This document shows positions 53,497 to 63,439 of a stretch of 64,000 nucleotides of DNA, piece by piece. This stretch comes from Saprolegnia diclina VS20 (lineage: Eukaryota; Oomycota; Saprolegniomycetes; Saprolegniales; Saprolegniaceae), in NCBI RefSeq assembly GCF_000281045.1, contig NW_008246073.1, positions 187,495 through 251,494 on the forward strand. Reading direction: 5' to 3'. Position numbers and translations under genes: made by a program. Position 1 is the first letter of the stretch. Each line of letters begins with the position of its first letter. The notes below the pieces were generated by a model. That model was not told where the DNA came from. It saw only the letters and a program-made list of their open reading frames with translations, and did not search any database.

Positions 53497-54950
53497 CTAC
53501 GGACGCCGGGGCGACTTCCTTCGATGGTCGTCTTTGGTNNNNNNNNNNNNNNNNNNNNNNNNNNNNNNNNNNNNNNNNNNNNNNNNNNNNNNNNNNNNNN
53601 NNNNNNNNNNNNNNNNNNNNNNNNNNNNNNNNNNNNNNNNNNNNNNNNNNNNNNNNNNNNNNNNNNNNNNNNNNNNNNNNNNNNNNNNNNNNNNNNNNNN
53701 NNNNNNNNNNNNNNNNNNNNNNNNNNNCACGCATCAAATATGAGGTTTGCCGTCTTCTTTTATGGTGCGTACGGGGCGACGACCGGCGGCGGAACCGATA
53801 CGACGGCGTATCTTCTACCGGGGTTGCAAATGGGTGGAGGTAGTTGCAGTCGCGCCCGCGCGTACACCGGCGTTGTTGGTAGAGCCCGCAGATGCCTTGG
53901 GCCCACGAATCCATGGGCACGAGCGTCGGGTAGAGCTGCTTTCCCGCATAGAATCGGCCAAAGAGAGCGTGGACCGCGGCGGCGGCGTGGGCTTCGGTTT
54001 GGTACTCGACGTACACGTTGCCTCGCAGGTGTGGCGCCAAGTTGCAGCATGTCTAGTCTCATTGATACATTGAAAGAGCGATGGAGAAGAATGTTGTATG
54101 GACCGTGAGCTGCACGACAAAGCCAAATTTGAGAAATTCGGCGAGCACGTCGTTGTAAAACTCGGCGTATGCGCGACGCAGCTGCTTCTCGTCGATCTAC
54201 GCGGCGCCTTAGTACATGTATATGCGAAATGAATGTACTTCGAGCGCATCATCCGCCGCCAGCTGGATCGCATGCATGCCCTAAGCCAAGGCGACGGTAT
54301 GATGGGGCATTGATCTCGACGCAACAAACCTGGACAAGCAGGAAGCGACTCGACGTGACGGGAGTATGGTAGCGTGTACAGTTGGCGCCAAAGCGACAGG
54401 TGCCTGTCCGCGCATAGAACGCGCAGACCACCTCGCGTTGCTACGCTCATCATGAGGACGGGATTGACAGGAACATGATGCGCATATGTACCTTCTCGGG
54501 CGACATTGACGCGAGCACTTGCGCACGATGCTTTTCGTCTGCCTACAGCGTCGCCTATGAGCTTGACGTGGATTAGTGACGTGTGCGTGCCTCCTCTCGC
54601 TCGAGTCGGAGGCTCTCCATGGCCTCGGCGCGCTCCTTCTCTGCCGCTTCGATCTCCATCTTCTCTTGCTCGACTTGCTGCTTGATGGATTCCATGAGGC
54701 GCTGGCGCTCGGCGAGGATGCGCTGCCGCTTGGCAAAGGCAGCGTCGGCCGTCGCGTTCGCTGTGATCCATGCAGCATGGACCCGTTGCGTGTTCTCCTC
54801 GTTGGCCATGTACTCGGCCTCGAGGGCTTCCTTCGTGCTAGCCTCGCAGCCTTCGTGCAGGACGCTGTGTAGGTCCTCCTCGAGCTGCCGCTGGAGCCTG
54901 CGCTTCCGGCGCTTGAGCGCGTTCTTGGCTCGGGTCCGGGTCGTGGCCAT
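53497..54950 (-). CDS. ZRSR2: ZRSR2/Urp-like U2AF35-related splicing factor (interrupted by gap)
   Basis: ZRSR2 proteins contact 3' splice sites, notably of U12-type introns. Exons 54950-54581, 54538-54492, 54440-54330, 54280-54239, 54196-54104 and 54052 onward into the gap can be read. The long charged N-terminal coiled coil (KRRKRRLQRQLEEDLHSVL) precedes the first CCCH finger (VCAFYARTGTCRFGANCTRY). The UHM/RRM is divided among exons (YAEFYNDVLAEFLKFGFVVQ then CCNLAPHLRGNVYVEYQ, FGRFYAGKQLYPTLVP), and the second finger is ICGLYQQRRCTRGRDCNYLH. An Arg-rich tail (RFRRRSSPRTHHKRRRQTSY) runs into the N-run. After the gap, HRRKSPRRP and a stop at 53497-53499 look like the end of an RS tail, though the frame across the gap is unknown. 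The first intron's donor (GTCAC) is weak. Confidence 0.85.
53539..53727. other. assembly gap (189 N)
   Basis: A run of N of unknown true length interrupts the Arg/Ser-rich 3' part of the ZRSR2-like gene, a kind of repetitive sequence that often breaks assemblies. Confidence 1.
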
Positions 54951-55070
54951 CAGGATTTATTGGGATTGGTCGCGCGTGAAACCGGTTGCGTGAACCGGTT
55001 TATTGCCTCCGGCGTCCCGATTGGCTAAAATCACAGTACAAAAGATCGCCACCATTGTGGACCAAGCCGG
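54951..55070. promoter_or_regulatory. 120-bp divergent promoter with paired AACCGGTT palindromes
   Basis: The region separates the starts of the ZRSR2-like gene (leftward) and paralogue 1 (rightward). It contains two perfect AACCGGTT palindromes, at 54980-54987 and 54993-55000, 13 bp apart, and the AAAGATCGCC box at 55041-55050. The same elements recur upstream of the other two paralogues. Confidence 0.6.
55041..55050 (+). promoter_or_regulatory. AAAGATCGCC box, paralogue 1
   Basis: A ten-base match, 30 bp before the ATG at 55071, identical to boxes upstream of paralogues 2 and 3. It may be a transcription-start or 5'-UTR element. Confidence 0.55.
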
Positions 55071-55583
55071 ATGACGACGATGCGAAGCGATCGCCGGGGC
55101 CGACGCATGCTGCGGCCATGGAGCGAGCCGACCGAGGAAGCCGAGTTGCAGCGCGAGTACCCGTACGTGGACCTCTACGTCCGGGCGACGCGGCAGATGA
55201 TCGGCCTCGACGCGCCCGACCCGGCGCCATGCAGCTCGACCGGGTTGTACCTGCGGCCGATCCAGCACGACGCGGTGCGACGCCAGCTTGAAGACGACAA
55301 AGTCAAGATCCCCAAGGACATGAAAAGGGATGACGTTCAAGCCAAGACGGTGCGCACGATCGAGATGTACCTCGGCCACCTCGCGATCATCATGGACGAG
55401 CACGTCTGTGTCACGACGCTGCCTCGGTCCTTTGCCGAGCTCATGGAGACCGTCGCGTCCCTTCGGCCCAACCAAGACCGTGTCTGGTCCCACCATGAAG
55501 CGCTGCCACGCTTTGTGATCCACGACGAGCTCTCGTACCTCTGCTTCACCAACACCCACGTCCGCTTCGTCTACATCTTCTAG
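55071..55583 (+). CDS. small protein of unknown function, paralogue 1
   Basis: An intronless 170-residue protein. Its C-terminal half (LRPNQDRVWSHHEALPRFVI, HDELSYLCFTNTHVRFVYIF) closely resembles that of paralogue 2 at 56153-56746 (IRPDQDRVWFDSSAQPRYLI). The segment TVRTIEMYLGHLAIIMDEHV and the following FAELMETVASL also align between them. No signal peptide, membrane helix or catalytic motif is visible, and I recognise no known family. The first ATG (MTTMRSDRRGRRMLRP) gives a basic N terminus; starts at the second or third Met are possible. Shared upstream boxes suggest co-regulation with its paralogues. Confidence 0.7.
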   Translation: MTTMRSDRRGRRMLRPWSEPTEEAELQREYPYVDLYVRATRQMIGLDAPDPAPCSSTGLYLRPIQHDAVRRQLEDDKVKIPKDMKRDDVQAKTVRTIEMYLGHLAIIMDEHVCVTTLPRSFAELMETVASLRPNQDRVWSHHEALPRFVIHDELSYLCFTNTHVRFVYIF

Positions 55584-56152
55584 TGCATCTTGCCTTGCTC
55601 TTCTGCATGCACCCACCGAAACCAATGCAACAAGTGTTGTGTCTTCCTCGGGTCGTCTTTGCATTGATGGTTCCTCGACTGCAACATGTTGGTGGTGTCA
55701 ACTTCAACCGCGGTGCGATCGTCGCCAGCGGCCAACCTTCATACGCTATCGGTTGGAAGAACCTCGGAGCGAAGCCCTCGCGTGTAGCTGCACATGACCT
55801 CGAAAGGCTCTTCCCAAGGAAGACGAGCACCGCTTGAACGAAGGACTGCAACCCGGCAAGCGATTCGAACCGACGAAGACGCCAAGTTAACCGGTTATTC
55901 TGCATCTTCTCTCGTCGTACTGAGTGCTCGGCTGAGCATTGCTCGTTTGTATATCGCGCTTCGTACTATATGGAGAGATCACAGCTCGTTCGCGCGTAGT
56001 GCGGGAACAGCGGTTCGCAAGGAACCTTCAACGAGTAGCATGTAACGTCGACGCGCGGTTCGAGATTAGCCGGTTAATTTTCCAAACCGGCGGGAAAAAC
56101 CGGTTCGGTGCGCAAAGATCGCCAGCAATGCCATTTTTGCCACGTCCCGAGC
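55584..56152. other. spacer between paralogues 1 and 2
   Basis: No gene is supported. It contains an isolated AACCGGTT palindrome at 55889-55896 and, near the 3' end, the promoter-proximal elements of paralogue 2, including GGCGGGAAA at 56089-56097, which matches the E2F/DP consensus. Confidence 0.5.
56065..56123 (+). promoter_or_regulatory. upstream element cluster of paralogue 2
   Basis: In order: AGCCGGTTAA, an E2F-like GGCGGGAAA (56089-56097), AACCGGTT (56098-56105) and AAAGATCGCC (56114-56123). The last lies 39 bp before the chosen ATG at 56153, the same spacing as in paralogue 3. Confidence 0.55.
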
Positions 56153-56746
56153 ATGAAGCGCTACATGCGGCAGAGCTTGGCGCCGACGCGCTCGGACAAG
56201 CAAATCGAAAATCTCGTGCAGGCCGTCTCCATGATGGACGTCAACGTACTCGAGAAGCTCATGGCAAAGGTGGCCATCGTACGCCCCGCCAACGAAGGGC
56301 TGCCGTCCTCGGAGGAGGCCGCGGGAAAGGCCGTCCTCCTGCACAATCTCGCGCCGGCAAAGGAAACGACGGCTTCGTCCGGCGACATCCTTGGCACCAT
56401 GCTCAAGCAACGTGGCATCCCCATTCTCGACGGCTACATCACTCTCACGGACGACTTCAACCTCCAGGACGTCGCGTCCATGGTCGAGGCCGCCCGCCTC
56501 GAGGCGCTCTGTGCCCGCGTGCGCGACATCATGTACGAGCACCTTACGATCCACGTCGGGCGCGTCACATCCATCGTGCCCCTGCCCACCTCCTTTGCCG
56601 CGCTCCTCGACGTCGTAAACACGATCCGCCCCGACCAAGACCGCGTCTGGTTCGATAGCAGCGCCCAGCCGCGCTATCTCATTCACAGCGAGCTCTCGTA
56701 CCAGTACTTTGTGACGTCCCGGCGCCGTGAAGTGTACCTCGACTAA
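56153..56746 (+). CDS. small protein of unknown function, paralogue 2
   Basis: An intronless 197-residue protein starting MKRYMRQSLAPTRSDKQI. The middle carries ILGTMLKQRGIPILDGYITL, which aligns with paralogue 3 (ALRRHGVPVLDNGVFV). The C-terminal part has LEALCARVRDIMYEHLTIHV, then TSFAALLDVVNTIRPDQDRV and SELSYQYFVTS, aligning with paralogue 1. No known domain, signal or membrane segment is recognised. It may be a lineage-specific family; the conserved D-R-V-W and S-Y-x-x-F positions would be the ones to test. Confidence 0.72.
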   Translation: MKRYMRQSLAPTRSDKQIENLVQAVSMMDVNVLEKLMAKVAIVRPANEGLPSSEEAAGKAVLLHNLAPAKETTASSGDILGTMLKQRGIPILDGYITLTDDFNLQDVASMVEAARLEALCARVRDIMYEHLTIHVGRVTSIVPLPTSFAALLDVVNTIRPDQDRVWFDSSAQPRYLIHSELSYQYFVTSRRREVYLD

Positions 56747-57263
56747 GTGGCCTCGATCCCACGACCTCGAACGCCGCCACTATCTATTCTGCGTCAACCT
56801 CGAAAAACCAAGTCCTTTCTACTCGTATGTTTGTCGCACTCGGTGCATAAGATCTTGTCGTTCACACGTCGATGCGAAGGATACATGGCGGGGGTATCAC
56901 GACAACAAAGGTTCGACAACAACACTGGTACTACGACGGCAGCGACAGTTCTAGTACTGTATATGTACTACTCTGCTCAGGCTCACTGCTCAGGCTCAGC
57001 AATCCGTCGTCCATACGACTGTCATACCTACTGCCGTCCAGCGCAGGCAAGAAGGGATAGCGCATGGAATAGCGGCCATTGGCGTGCAGCGATCGATCCT
57101 TGAGCAAGCGTTCAGCAAACACGCCTGAGTGACGCGAGCGAGTGGAATTGCCTCAGGGTTTGCCTGGCTGCCAAATGGAGCCAGCTCCGCCTGTTTGTGT
57201 GTGTAACCGGCTAACCGATCGGTTAAAGATCGCCATCAGTTGCAAATTTGCATTCCCGAGCGC
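56747..57263. other. spacer between paralogues 2 and 3
   Basis: No gene is supported. The last 60 bp hold AACCGG (57205-57210), the imperfect palindrome TAACCGATCGGTTA, and the AAAGATCGCC box (57225-57234) of paralogue 3. Confidence 0.5.
57205..57234 (+). promoter_or_regulatory. upstream element cluster of paralogue 3
   Basis: AACCGG followed by the imperfect palindrome TAACCGATCGGTTA, running directly into AAAGATCGCC (57225-57234), 39 bp before the ATG at 57264. Confidence 0.55.
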
Positions 57264-57728
57264 ATGGCACCGTCGCCAAAGGGCTGGAACGACCAAGGCG
57301 AGTCGCACGCGGCCATGCAGACGATTGCCAAGACGGTCGTCATGGAGGCCCTCCGGCGCCATGGCGTCCCCGTGCTCGACAACGGCGTCTTTGTGCAGCC
57401 GCCCTCGATCTCGGACGCGCAGGTCGACCGCCTCGTTCCCGTGGCAGAGCGACTTGTCGAGAAAGCACTTGACGACGTCAGCAAGCTCCTCGGCCCGCGC
57501 TTGCCGTACCCGAGCCCGCTCAACCACTTGATCGTGCACGCTGGTACGATCGGCTACAGCCTCGCGCTGCCCGGGTCGTTTGCCAAACTGCTGCACTTTC
57601 TCTTCAAGGTGGCTCCCATGCACCGGACAATCTTTTACCGCTACAACTTTACCATCAAGCAGATCACGTGCGAAGCCGACTACCTTGAGTTCGTCCTCGC
57701 CCACACGCACGAAATCTTCGTGCGGTAG
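57264..57728 (+). CDS. small protein of unknown function, paralogue 3
   Basis: An intronless 154-residue protein starting MAPSPKGWNDQGESHAAM. It shares RRHGVPVLDNGVFVQ with paralogue 2 and a divergent version of the C-terminal module (GSFAKLLHFLFKVAPMHRTI, then ADYLEFVLAHTHEIFV). It is the most diverged of the three and lacks D-R-V-W. No known domain, signal peptide or membrane segment is recognised. Confidence 0.7.
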   Translation: MAPSPKGWNDQGESHAAMQTIAKTVVMEALRRHGVPVLDNGVFVQPPSISDAQVDRLVPVAERLVEKALDDVSKLLGPRLPYPSPLNHLIVHAGTIGYSLALPGSFAKLLHFLFKVAPMHRTIFYRYNFTIKQITCEADYLEFVLAHTHEIFVR

Positions 57729-57952
57729 GCCTCCGACGTAGCGGCGTTCACCTCGGCAGGACCACCAAATGAATGAATACAGATCTTATTTACACCCTAC
57801 CGGTATGTACGCGGGACGCTCGTGATGGTTGCTGCAAGCGATGGTGCTTTGGCGGCGCTCGTCGACAGGTCAGAGCTGCAACACGTGTCATCATCATACA
57901 TGTATATTATCGAGCTGGTCCGATCCACACATCGGTCGCAAACATAGGACGC

Positions 57953-59350
57953 CTAGTGGTGGTGGTCCTGGGTCCACTGGATCGTGCTCGGGTCGATGCC
58001 TTCCTGGACCATTTCCCAGAGCGGGCTCATTTCACGCAGGCGGCCGACGTGCTTGACGCAGAGGTCGATCGCAAAGTCGACTTCAGCTTCGGTCGTGAAG
58101 CGGCCAATGCCAAACCGAATCGACGTGTGCGCAAGGTCCTCGCCGACGCCGATCGCGCGGAGGACGTACGACGGCTCGAGCGACGCGCTCGTGCACGCCG
58201 AGCCACTCGAGACAGCAATGTCCTTGAGCGCCATGAGGAGACTCTCGCCCTCGACGTACGCGAAGCTGAGGTTGACGTTGCCCCAGTAGCGCTGCTTGTC
58301 GTCGCCGTTGAGAATGACGTGCGGGATCTTCTCGTTGATGCCATTCACGAGCTTCTGCGAGAGGTACTGGACCCAGTCGTGGTCGGCTTGCATCTCGCGC
58401 TCCGCGACTTCGCAGGCTTCGCCCATGCCGACGCAGAGCGGGTGCGGCAGCGTGCCGCTACGCAGACCGCGCTCTTGGCCACCACCCGACAAGATGGGCT
58501 CAAGGCGCACGCGCGGGCGGCGGCGAATGTACATGGCGCCGACGCCCTTCGGGCCGTAGACCTTGTGACCCGAGAGCGACATGGCATCAATGTGCATCGC
58601 GTCCACATCGATCGGGAGCTTCCCGAGCATCTGCGCCGCGTCCGTGTGGAAGAAGACCTTGTTGGCGCGGCAGATCTTGCCGAGCTCTTCGAGCGGCTGG
58701 ACGACGCCAATCTCGTTGTTGACCGCAATCACCGACGCCAAGACCGTGTCCGGACGGATTGCGGCCTTAAAGGCCTCAACGTCGACGAGGCCGTTCGTGC
58801 CCACGGGAAGGTACGTGACTTCGTAGCCCTCGCTCTCCATGGCGCGGCACGAGTCGAGCACGCATTTGTGCTCGATCTGCGTCGTGATGATGTGCTTCTT
58901 CTTGGCGCCGTAGAAGCGCGCAATGCCCTTGATGATCGTGTTGTTGGACTCGGTCGCGCCCGACGTAAACATGACTTCCTTGGCGTTGGCCGAAATCAGC
59001 GACGCAACCTGCTCGCGCGCGTGCTCGACAGCATTGTCGGCGTCCCAGCCAAACGCGTGAGTGCGCGAGTGCGGGTTGCCATAGTTGTGCGTCATGTACG
59101 GCATCATCTTGTCGAGGACGCGCGGGTCAAGCGGCGACGTGGCCTGCACGTCGAGGTACGCGGCGCGGCCCGACGAGCTCTGGCCCTTGATCGAAAAGCC
59201 GGGCGAGAAGACTTGGTCCGAGTGGGCATTGGCAATGACGCTCTCGGGCACCTCGTTCACGGGCTTGTAGCGCTTGTCTTCCGGGGCGGAGGCGAAGCTA
59301 CGGCCGAGGCGGCTAATGCGGCGGCCACCGACGCGGAGCGAGGTGAGCAT
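57953..59350 (-). CDS. NFS1: cysteine desulfurase, mitochondrial
   Basis: A PLP enzyme that takes sulfur from cysteine for mitochondrial Fe-S cluster assembly on ISCU. A single frame of 465 residues. The basic, Ser-rich N terminus ([20 protein letters not shown]) fits a mitochondrial presequence, which is why this ATG was chosen over an in-frame one at 59422. Family motifs are [40 protein letters not shown], the PLP-Lys motif [27 protein letters not shown] and the active-site loop with its Cys ([20 protein letters not shown]). The C terminus ([20 protein letters not shown]) is the eukaryotic/alphaproteobacterial IscS end. All key residues are present. Confidence 0.97.
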   Translation of the reverse strand: MLTSLRVGGRRISRLGRSFASAPEDKRYKPVNEVPESVIANAHSDQVFSPGFSIKGQSSSGRAAYLDVQATSPLDPRVLDKMMPYMTHNYGNPHSRTHAFGWDADNAVEHAREQVASLISANAKEVMFTSGATESNNTIIKGIARFYGAKKKHIITTQIEHKCVLDSCRAMESEGYEVTYLPVGTNGLVDVEAFKAAIRPDTVLASVIAVNNEIGVVQPLEELGKICRANKVFFHTDAAQMLGKLPIDVDAMHIDAMSLSGHKVYGPKGVGAMYIRRRPRVRLEPILSGGGQERGLRSGTLPHPLCVGMGEACEVAEREMQADHDWVQYLSQKLVNGINEKIPHVILNGDDKQRYWGNVNLSFAYVEGESLLMALKDIAVSSGSACTSASLEPSYVLRAIGVGEDLAHTSIRFGIGRFTTEAEVDFAIDLCVKHVGRLREMSPLWEMVQEGIDPSTIQWTQDHHH

Positions 59351-60398
59351 GGCGGAGCGAGATGAGGGGTGGGAAGCTTCGGGAATTCCCAACCGGCCTG
59401 CAATTTCCACCAATTGCCACAAAGCGTGGCCTCAGCCAATCACAGCCGCCGAGCATCCCAGTTGCTTGTAATTCGCTTAGATGAATACATGGGCCCGGGC
59501 CAATCCACGTTTATACTACCAATGAAATGGGATACGTACTTGGTTAGGCGAATGAGCGCAGCAGCACGCTCACACCATCGCAGGTCGCAATGACATGGGG
59601 GACACGGCAAGGGCGCACGGTGAGTGCGCAGATGCGACGTTGCCGGCAACAGCGTCGCTGCGCGTGCGGGGCGGTAGAAGCACGTCGATAGGTTCTGCTG
59701 CACGCTCACCATATATCATTGGTTCGCAGGGCAAGATGGCCGATGCGAGATGAACTCCGAGTGCAAGCAGAAAATGCTGACGAAGGTGCGGGGTCGCATC
59801 GAATCGAGGAGTCGTGTGAGGTTGGTCGAGAAAAAGCTTCCATCGCATTTCTCTTTGGCTCAGCAGAGCTCTGACTGCTCGGAGCCCAAACCACCGCTGC
59901 ATGGAGTGTGGGCACGCAGCTGCTCGCCGTACAGACCTTGGACCTACTGCGTCATTCGTGGTCTCCACCAGACTAGAGCCCTCATTCAAGGCGCAGCCGC
60001 CGCTTGTGTCAACGATGGCAAGCCGAAAGTCGGGTACGTAGTTATGATACGAACCACGCTCGCATACCAAGGTGACGTTGGTAGCAGTGGTCTCGGGTCT
60101 TGGGTCTTGGGTCTTGGGTCGCGCTCGTTGCGCGAGTCCCGCAGCAGCAAGAGCACCCCAGAAATATTCTGTACAACAACCCCTAGATGCGGCGAACTAC
60201 TACTAATGCTAGGCCATTGTTGGCGCGTCAATATATATTTGCAGTGGGTCTTTGCACGCTCGTTCCTGCGCTTGTGATGTGCGTGCAATCGATTGGCATA
60301 GCTCCTTATAAAGATCACCCCTTCTCCACACCCCTCGACAGGTACCCTCCGACGCGTGCAGTTATGGAAAAGGAGCTCAAAATAGTCTGCACGTACCG
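59351..60398. other. 1-kb intergenic region with a heptamer repeat
   Basis: This lies between the divergent starts of NFS1 and the CH-domain gene. No gene is supported. About four GGGTCTT units lie in tandem at 60094-60121. Confidence 0.5.
60094..60121. repeat. GGGTCTT heptamer tandem repeat
   Basis: About four consecutive GGGTCTT units, the first and last imperfect, in non-coding sequence upstream of the CH-domain gene. Confidence 0.85.
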
Positions 60399-61706
60399 AT
60401 GGTGAGCAGCGAAAAGTCGGCCGATGTGCGTCCGGCGGCGCCGATCCAGCTACCCCATGCGCAGCGGTCGTCCTCCGAGAAGTGGAGTTCCAACCAGCAG
60501 CTCACACTCGAGTACGCCAAGCGCCAAAAGGTGCGTGTCTTCCGCCTTATTTGCTCAATATGACAAAGGATCACAGATGTCGATCGCATGGATCGAACGC
60601 AAACTCGGGCGGGACCTCTTTGCCAACGACGATGCGACCATGGGTGTCCAGCGTGACGACGAGAACGCGCTCTTTGTCCTCTTGCGCTCGGGTGTCGTAC
60701 TGCGGGAGCTGGTACGTTTTTTTATATGGTTGAGTTGTTTGATGGACACTATGGTTCTTAGATGGAGGCGTTGGCGCCGGCGCACGCCAACAAGATGCCA
60801 ATCGCACGGACGTACTCCAAGCTCCTCGCGCCGTGGAAGGAGCGCGAGAACATTTCGATCTTCCTGCACGACTGCCGCATGTACACGCTACCTCCTTTGT
60901 TCAAAGTGGGACGCACCATATACTAGGCTCGGTATGGCGGAAAGCTCCATGTTTTGCACCGACGACTTGTACGAAGGCACCAACATGGTGCAGGTGCGTC
61001 CATATTTTGAAACACCGTGGGTCAAATTTTGTAGGTTTTGTTTGGCCTCCAATACATGCAGTGCTGGTTCCACCCGCAGTCTGGCCTCTCGCCGCGCTCG
61101 ACGGTCTCGTCCCCGCGCTGCATGAAGCCCGGGGAGACACTGGAGGAAGAGGAGCACAACATGATAGAGTTGCTGCCACTCGACGACACCGTCGACCAAG
61201 TCGACGACCACGATCAGGTACAATTTGTTTATGCAATTAATTACGCCTGACAAGACGAGCCATTGTAGGAGAATGAGATTGCGTCGGTCGAGATCGCTGC
61301 CAGTGTCATGCCCGGCCTCGTGGATTACTCGATGGTCAATGCTGCGGCAACCAAAGAAGACGAACCCGTTGCGTCTACGGACGCTGACAACGACGACGAC
61401 GGCGCTCGGGAGCTTTTCGAAGATGAGTCGAGTCCGTTCCCCTTTATGGAGATCGAGAGCATCGAAGCGAGCGACGACGAAAAGTCCAAGGTCACCGACG
61501 CGCTTCTCGCTGCTGTTGTCGACACGGCACCCGTGATCTACCCGGACGCAGTGCGGCTACAGCCGCTGGGTCAAGCAAGGCGCTCAGCCACCGCCCAGTA
61601 CGCCATGCAGGTATCAAAGAATCTCGTTTCTCCTTTGTCGTCATCGCCCATTCAGCCACGCATGGTCTCCACGACATGTAACGTCACGTGCTGCCACGTC
61701 ATGTAA
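60399..61706 (+). CDS. calponin-homology (CH) domain protein
   Basis: Probable actin-associated protein. Six exons (60399-60530, 60577-60711, 60762-60880, 60927-60993, 61035-61217, 61269-61706) give 357 residues. One CH domain spans exons 2-4: MSIAWIERKLGRDLFAND, ALFVLLRSGVVLREL, WKERENISIFLHDCRM, and FCTDDLYEGTNMVQVLFGLQ, the last being the transgelin/calponin-type end. The remaining 200 residues are acidic and low complexity (STDADNDDDGARELFEDE), with no second CH domain or calponin repeats seen. A possible final intron at 61612-61656 (45 bp, no frame change) would shorten the protein by 15 residues. Confidence 0.82.
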
Positions 61707-61789
61707 AAACGCGACTTGTGTGTCTGTTTAAAACAAAACCCTTGCAAATGGATACGATGCCGCACAGTCGAAAAAACCTGTAGCACTCG

Positions 61790-63439
61790 ATGTTTACGAT
61801 GCTCATGTCGACGCTGGCGGTGGCCGCGCTCGTGGCGTCGAGGGTAGCGCGTGCTGTGACTGCGCCGAGCTCATACCAACGTGGTAGGCTAATGCGGCAA
61901 GTCCGCCTCTTGTTCAGTGGTTCGCGCCTTTTATGAGCGGCGGCGGCTACTGCAGCGAAGCCATCTCGTTCGTCGAAGCGCTCGCCGACTTGGCGTCGCC
62001 GGCATATACGCTGCAGATCACGCAGCACGGCGACTCGTTCAACAACGACTTTGCCGGCCACCTACCAACTGCGACGAAAGACACGCTCGAAGCGCACTGG
62101 TTCAACCCATACTGGTCGCCAGCACCGCCGCACATTGCAGTGTGTCACTCCGAGCCCGGAGCGTGGCACCCCGCGCGGTACCACACAAGCACGTGTCCGC
62201 CGATCGGTACCGTTCGACTTGCGCATGGCGACGAATACAACGAGTCGTAGGCTCGACGTATGCGATCGGTCGAACAATGTTTGAGACCGACCGGATTCCG
62301 TCGGGGTGGGCCGAGCGCATGGCGGCCATGGACGAGATCTGGGTCCCCACGCAGTACGATACGTCGCTCACGCATACGCTGAAGCCGTTGCGTGTAGGTT
62401 CCAGAAGCAGGTGTTCCAAGACGGCGGTGTCCCGGAAGCCAAGCTTGTCGTCGTGCCTGAAGCTGTCGACGTGGCGTATTTTGACCCGGAGAACGCGACG
62501 CCACTGGCCTTGCCTGGCGTCGATGCATCGACGACCGTCTTTCTCTCCATCTTCAAGTACGGAGCCCATTAGTCCTAAATCTCAGTGATGCATCAGGTGG
62601 GAAGAGCGCAAGGGCTGGAAGATCTTGCTGCGCTCGTATTTTGGCGCGTTCCCGCGGGACGCCAACGTGCTTCTCGTGCTCTTGACCAACTCGTACCACA
62701 GCTCGAGCGATTTCGAGGTACTCGGTGTCTTCTTTACTTTTCATGGCATTTTGAACTTGGTCAGGCGATGATTACGGAGTTTGCGCTCGACGACCTGGAG
62801 CGCGACCTTGGTGACTTGCCGCGCGTACACGTCCTTCCGCCGCATTTGCCCCAGGTGCCTTACTACTTATATGTTTCTATCGCAGACACCGACTTATTCC
62901 AGAGCACAGGACGAACTCCCGTCGTTGTACAAGGCGGCGACGGCGTTCGTGCTGCCGTCGCGCGGCGAAGGCTGGGGTCGCCCGCACGTTGAGGCCATGT
63001 CGATGGGACTGCCAGTGATCGCGACCTTTTGGAGCGGACCAACCGAGTTTATGACGCTAGACAACTCGTTTCCGCTGCAGATCGACGGCCTCGTACCGGT
63101 AGCGCACCGAGATTCCCATTGCGAAACTGGGATGACCGGCCTCGCCTTAGATTCTGGACGGCGCGTTCAAAGGCCACTTGTGGGCCAATCCGTCCGAGGC
63201 GCATCTCATCGAGCTCTTGCAGTACGTCGTGGCGCATCCCGAGGTACGTCATTTCGTTTCAAAACCGAGGTTGGATTTGGATGCACATTGGCGCGTAGGA
63301 TGCCAAGGCCAAGGGGCAGCGCGCACGCGCCGACATGGTCGACAAGTATGCGCCGTCGATCCTCGCAAAGATCGTGGATGGGCACTGGCAGCGCATCTTG
63401 GCCCGGTTGCAGAGCGACGAGACGCACGAAGAGTTGTAG
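61790..63439 (+). CDS. GT4-type glycosyltransferase (GT-B fold), probable signal peptide
   Basis: Nine exons (61790-61843, 61888-62206, 62251-62353, 62398-62556, 62597-62717, 62765-62854, 62910-63098, 63151-63243, 63299-63439) give 422 residues. The hydrophobic N terminus ([20 protein letters not shown]) is a likely signal peptide or anchor. The N-terminal Rossmann-like part has [40 protein letters not shown] and DEIWVPTQF. The C-terminal half has [49 protein letters not shown] and [20 protein letters not shown], containing the E-x7-E-type nucleotide-sugar site of GT4 enzymes. The donor and acceptor sugars cannot be told. Exon 7's acceptor was set at 62909 because an earlier AG would give a 31-bp intron and extra residues. 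Confidence 0.85.

Noticed and set aside
57773-59365. A 530-codon plus-strand open frame
   Set aside because: It is antisense to NFS1, whose minus-strand protein matches the family end to end. GC-rich coding DNA commonly keeps the opposite strand open, and the plus-strand product is Arg/Ala/Val-rich and featureless.
62855-62885. A 31-bp intron in the glycosyltransferase gene
   Set aside because: Using the later AG at 62909 gives 55 bp and joins HLPQ to [10 protein letters not shown], the expected family sequence.
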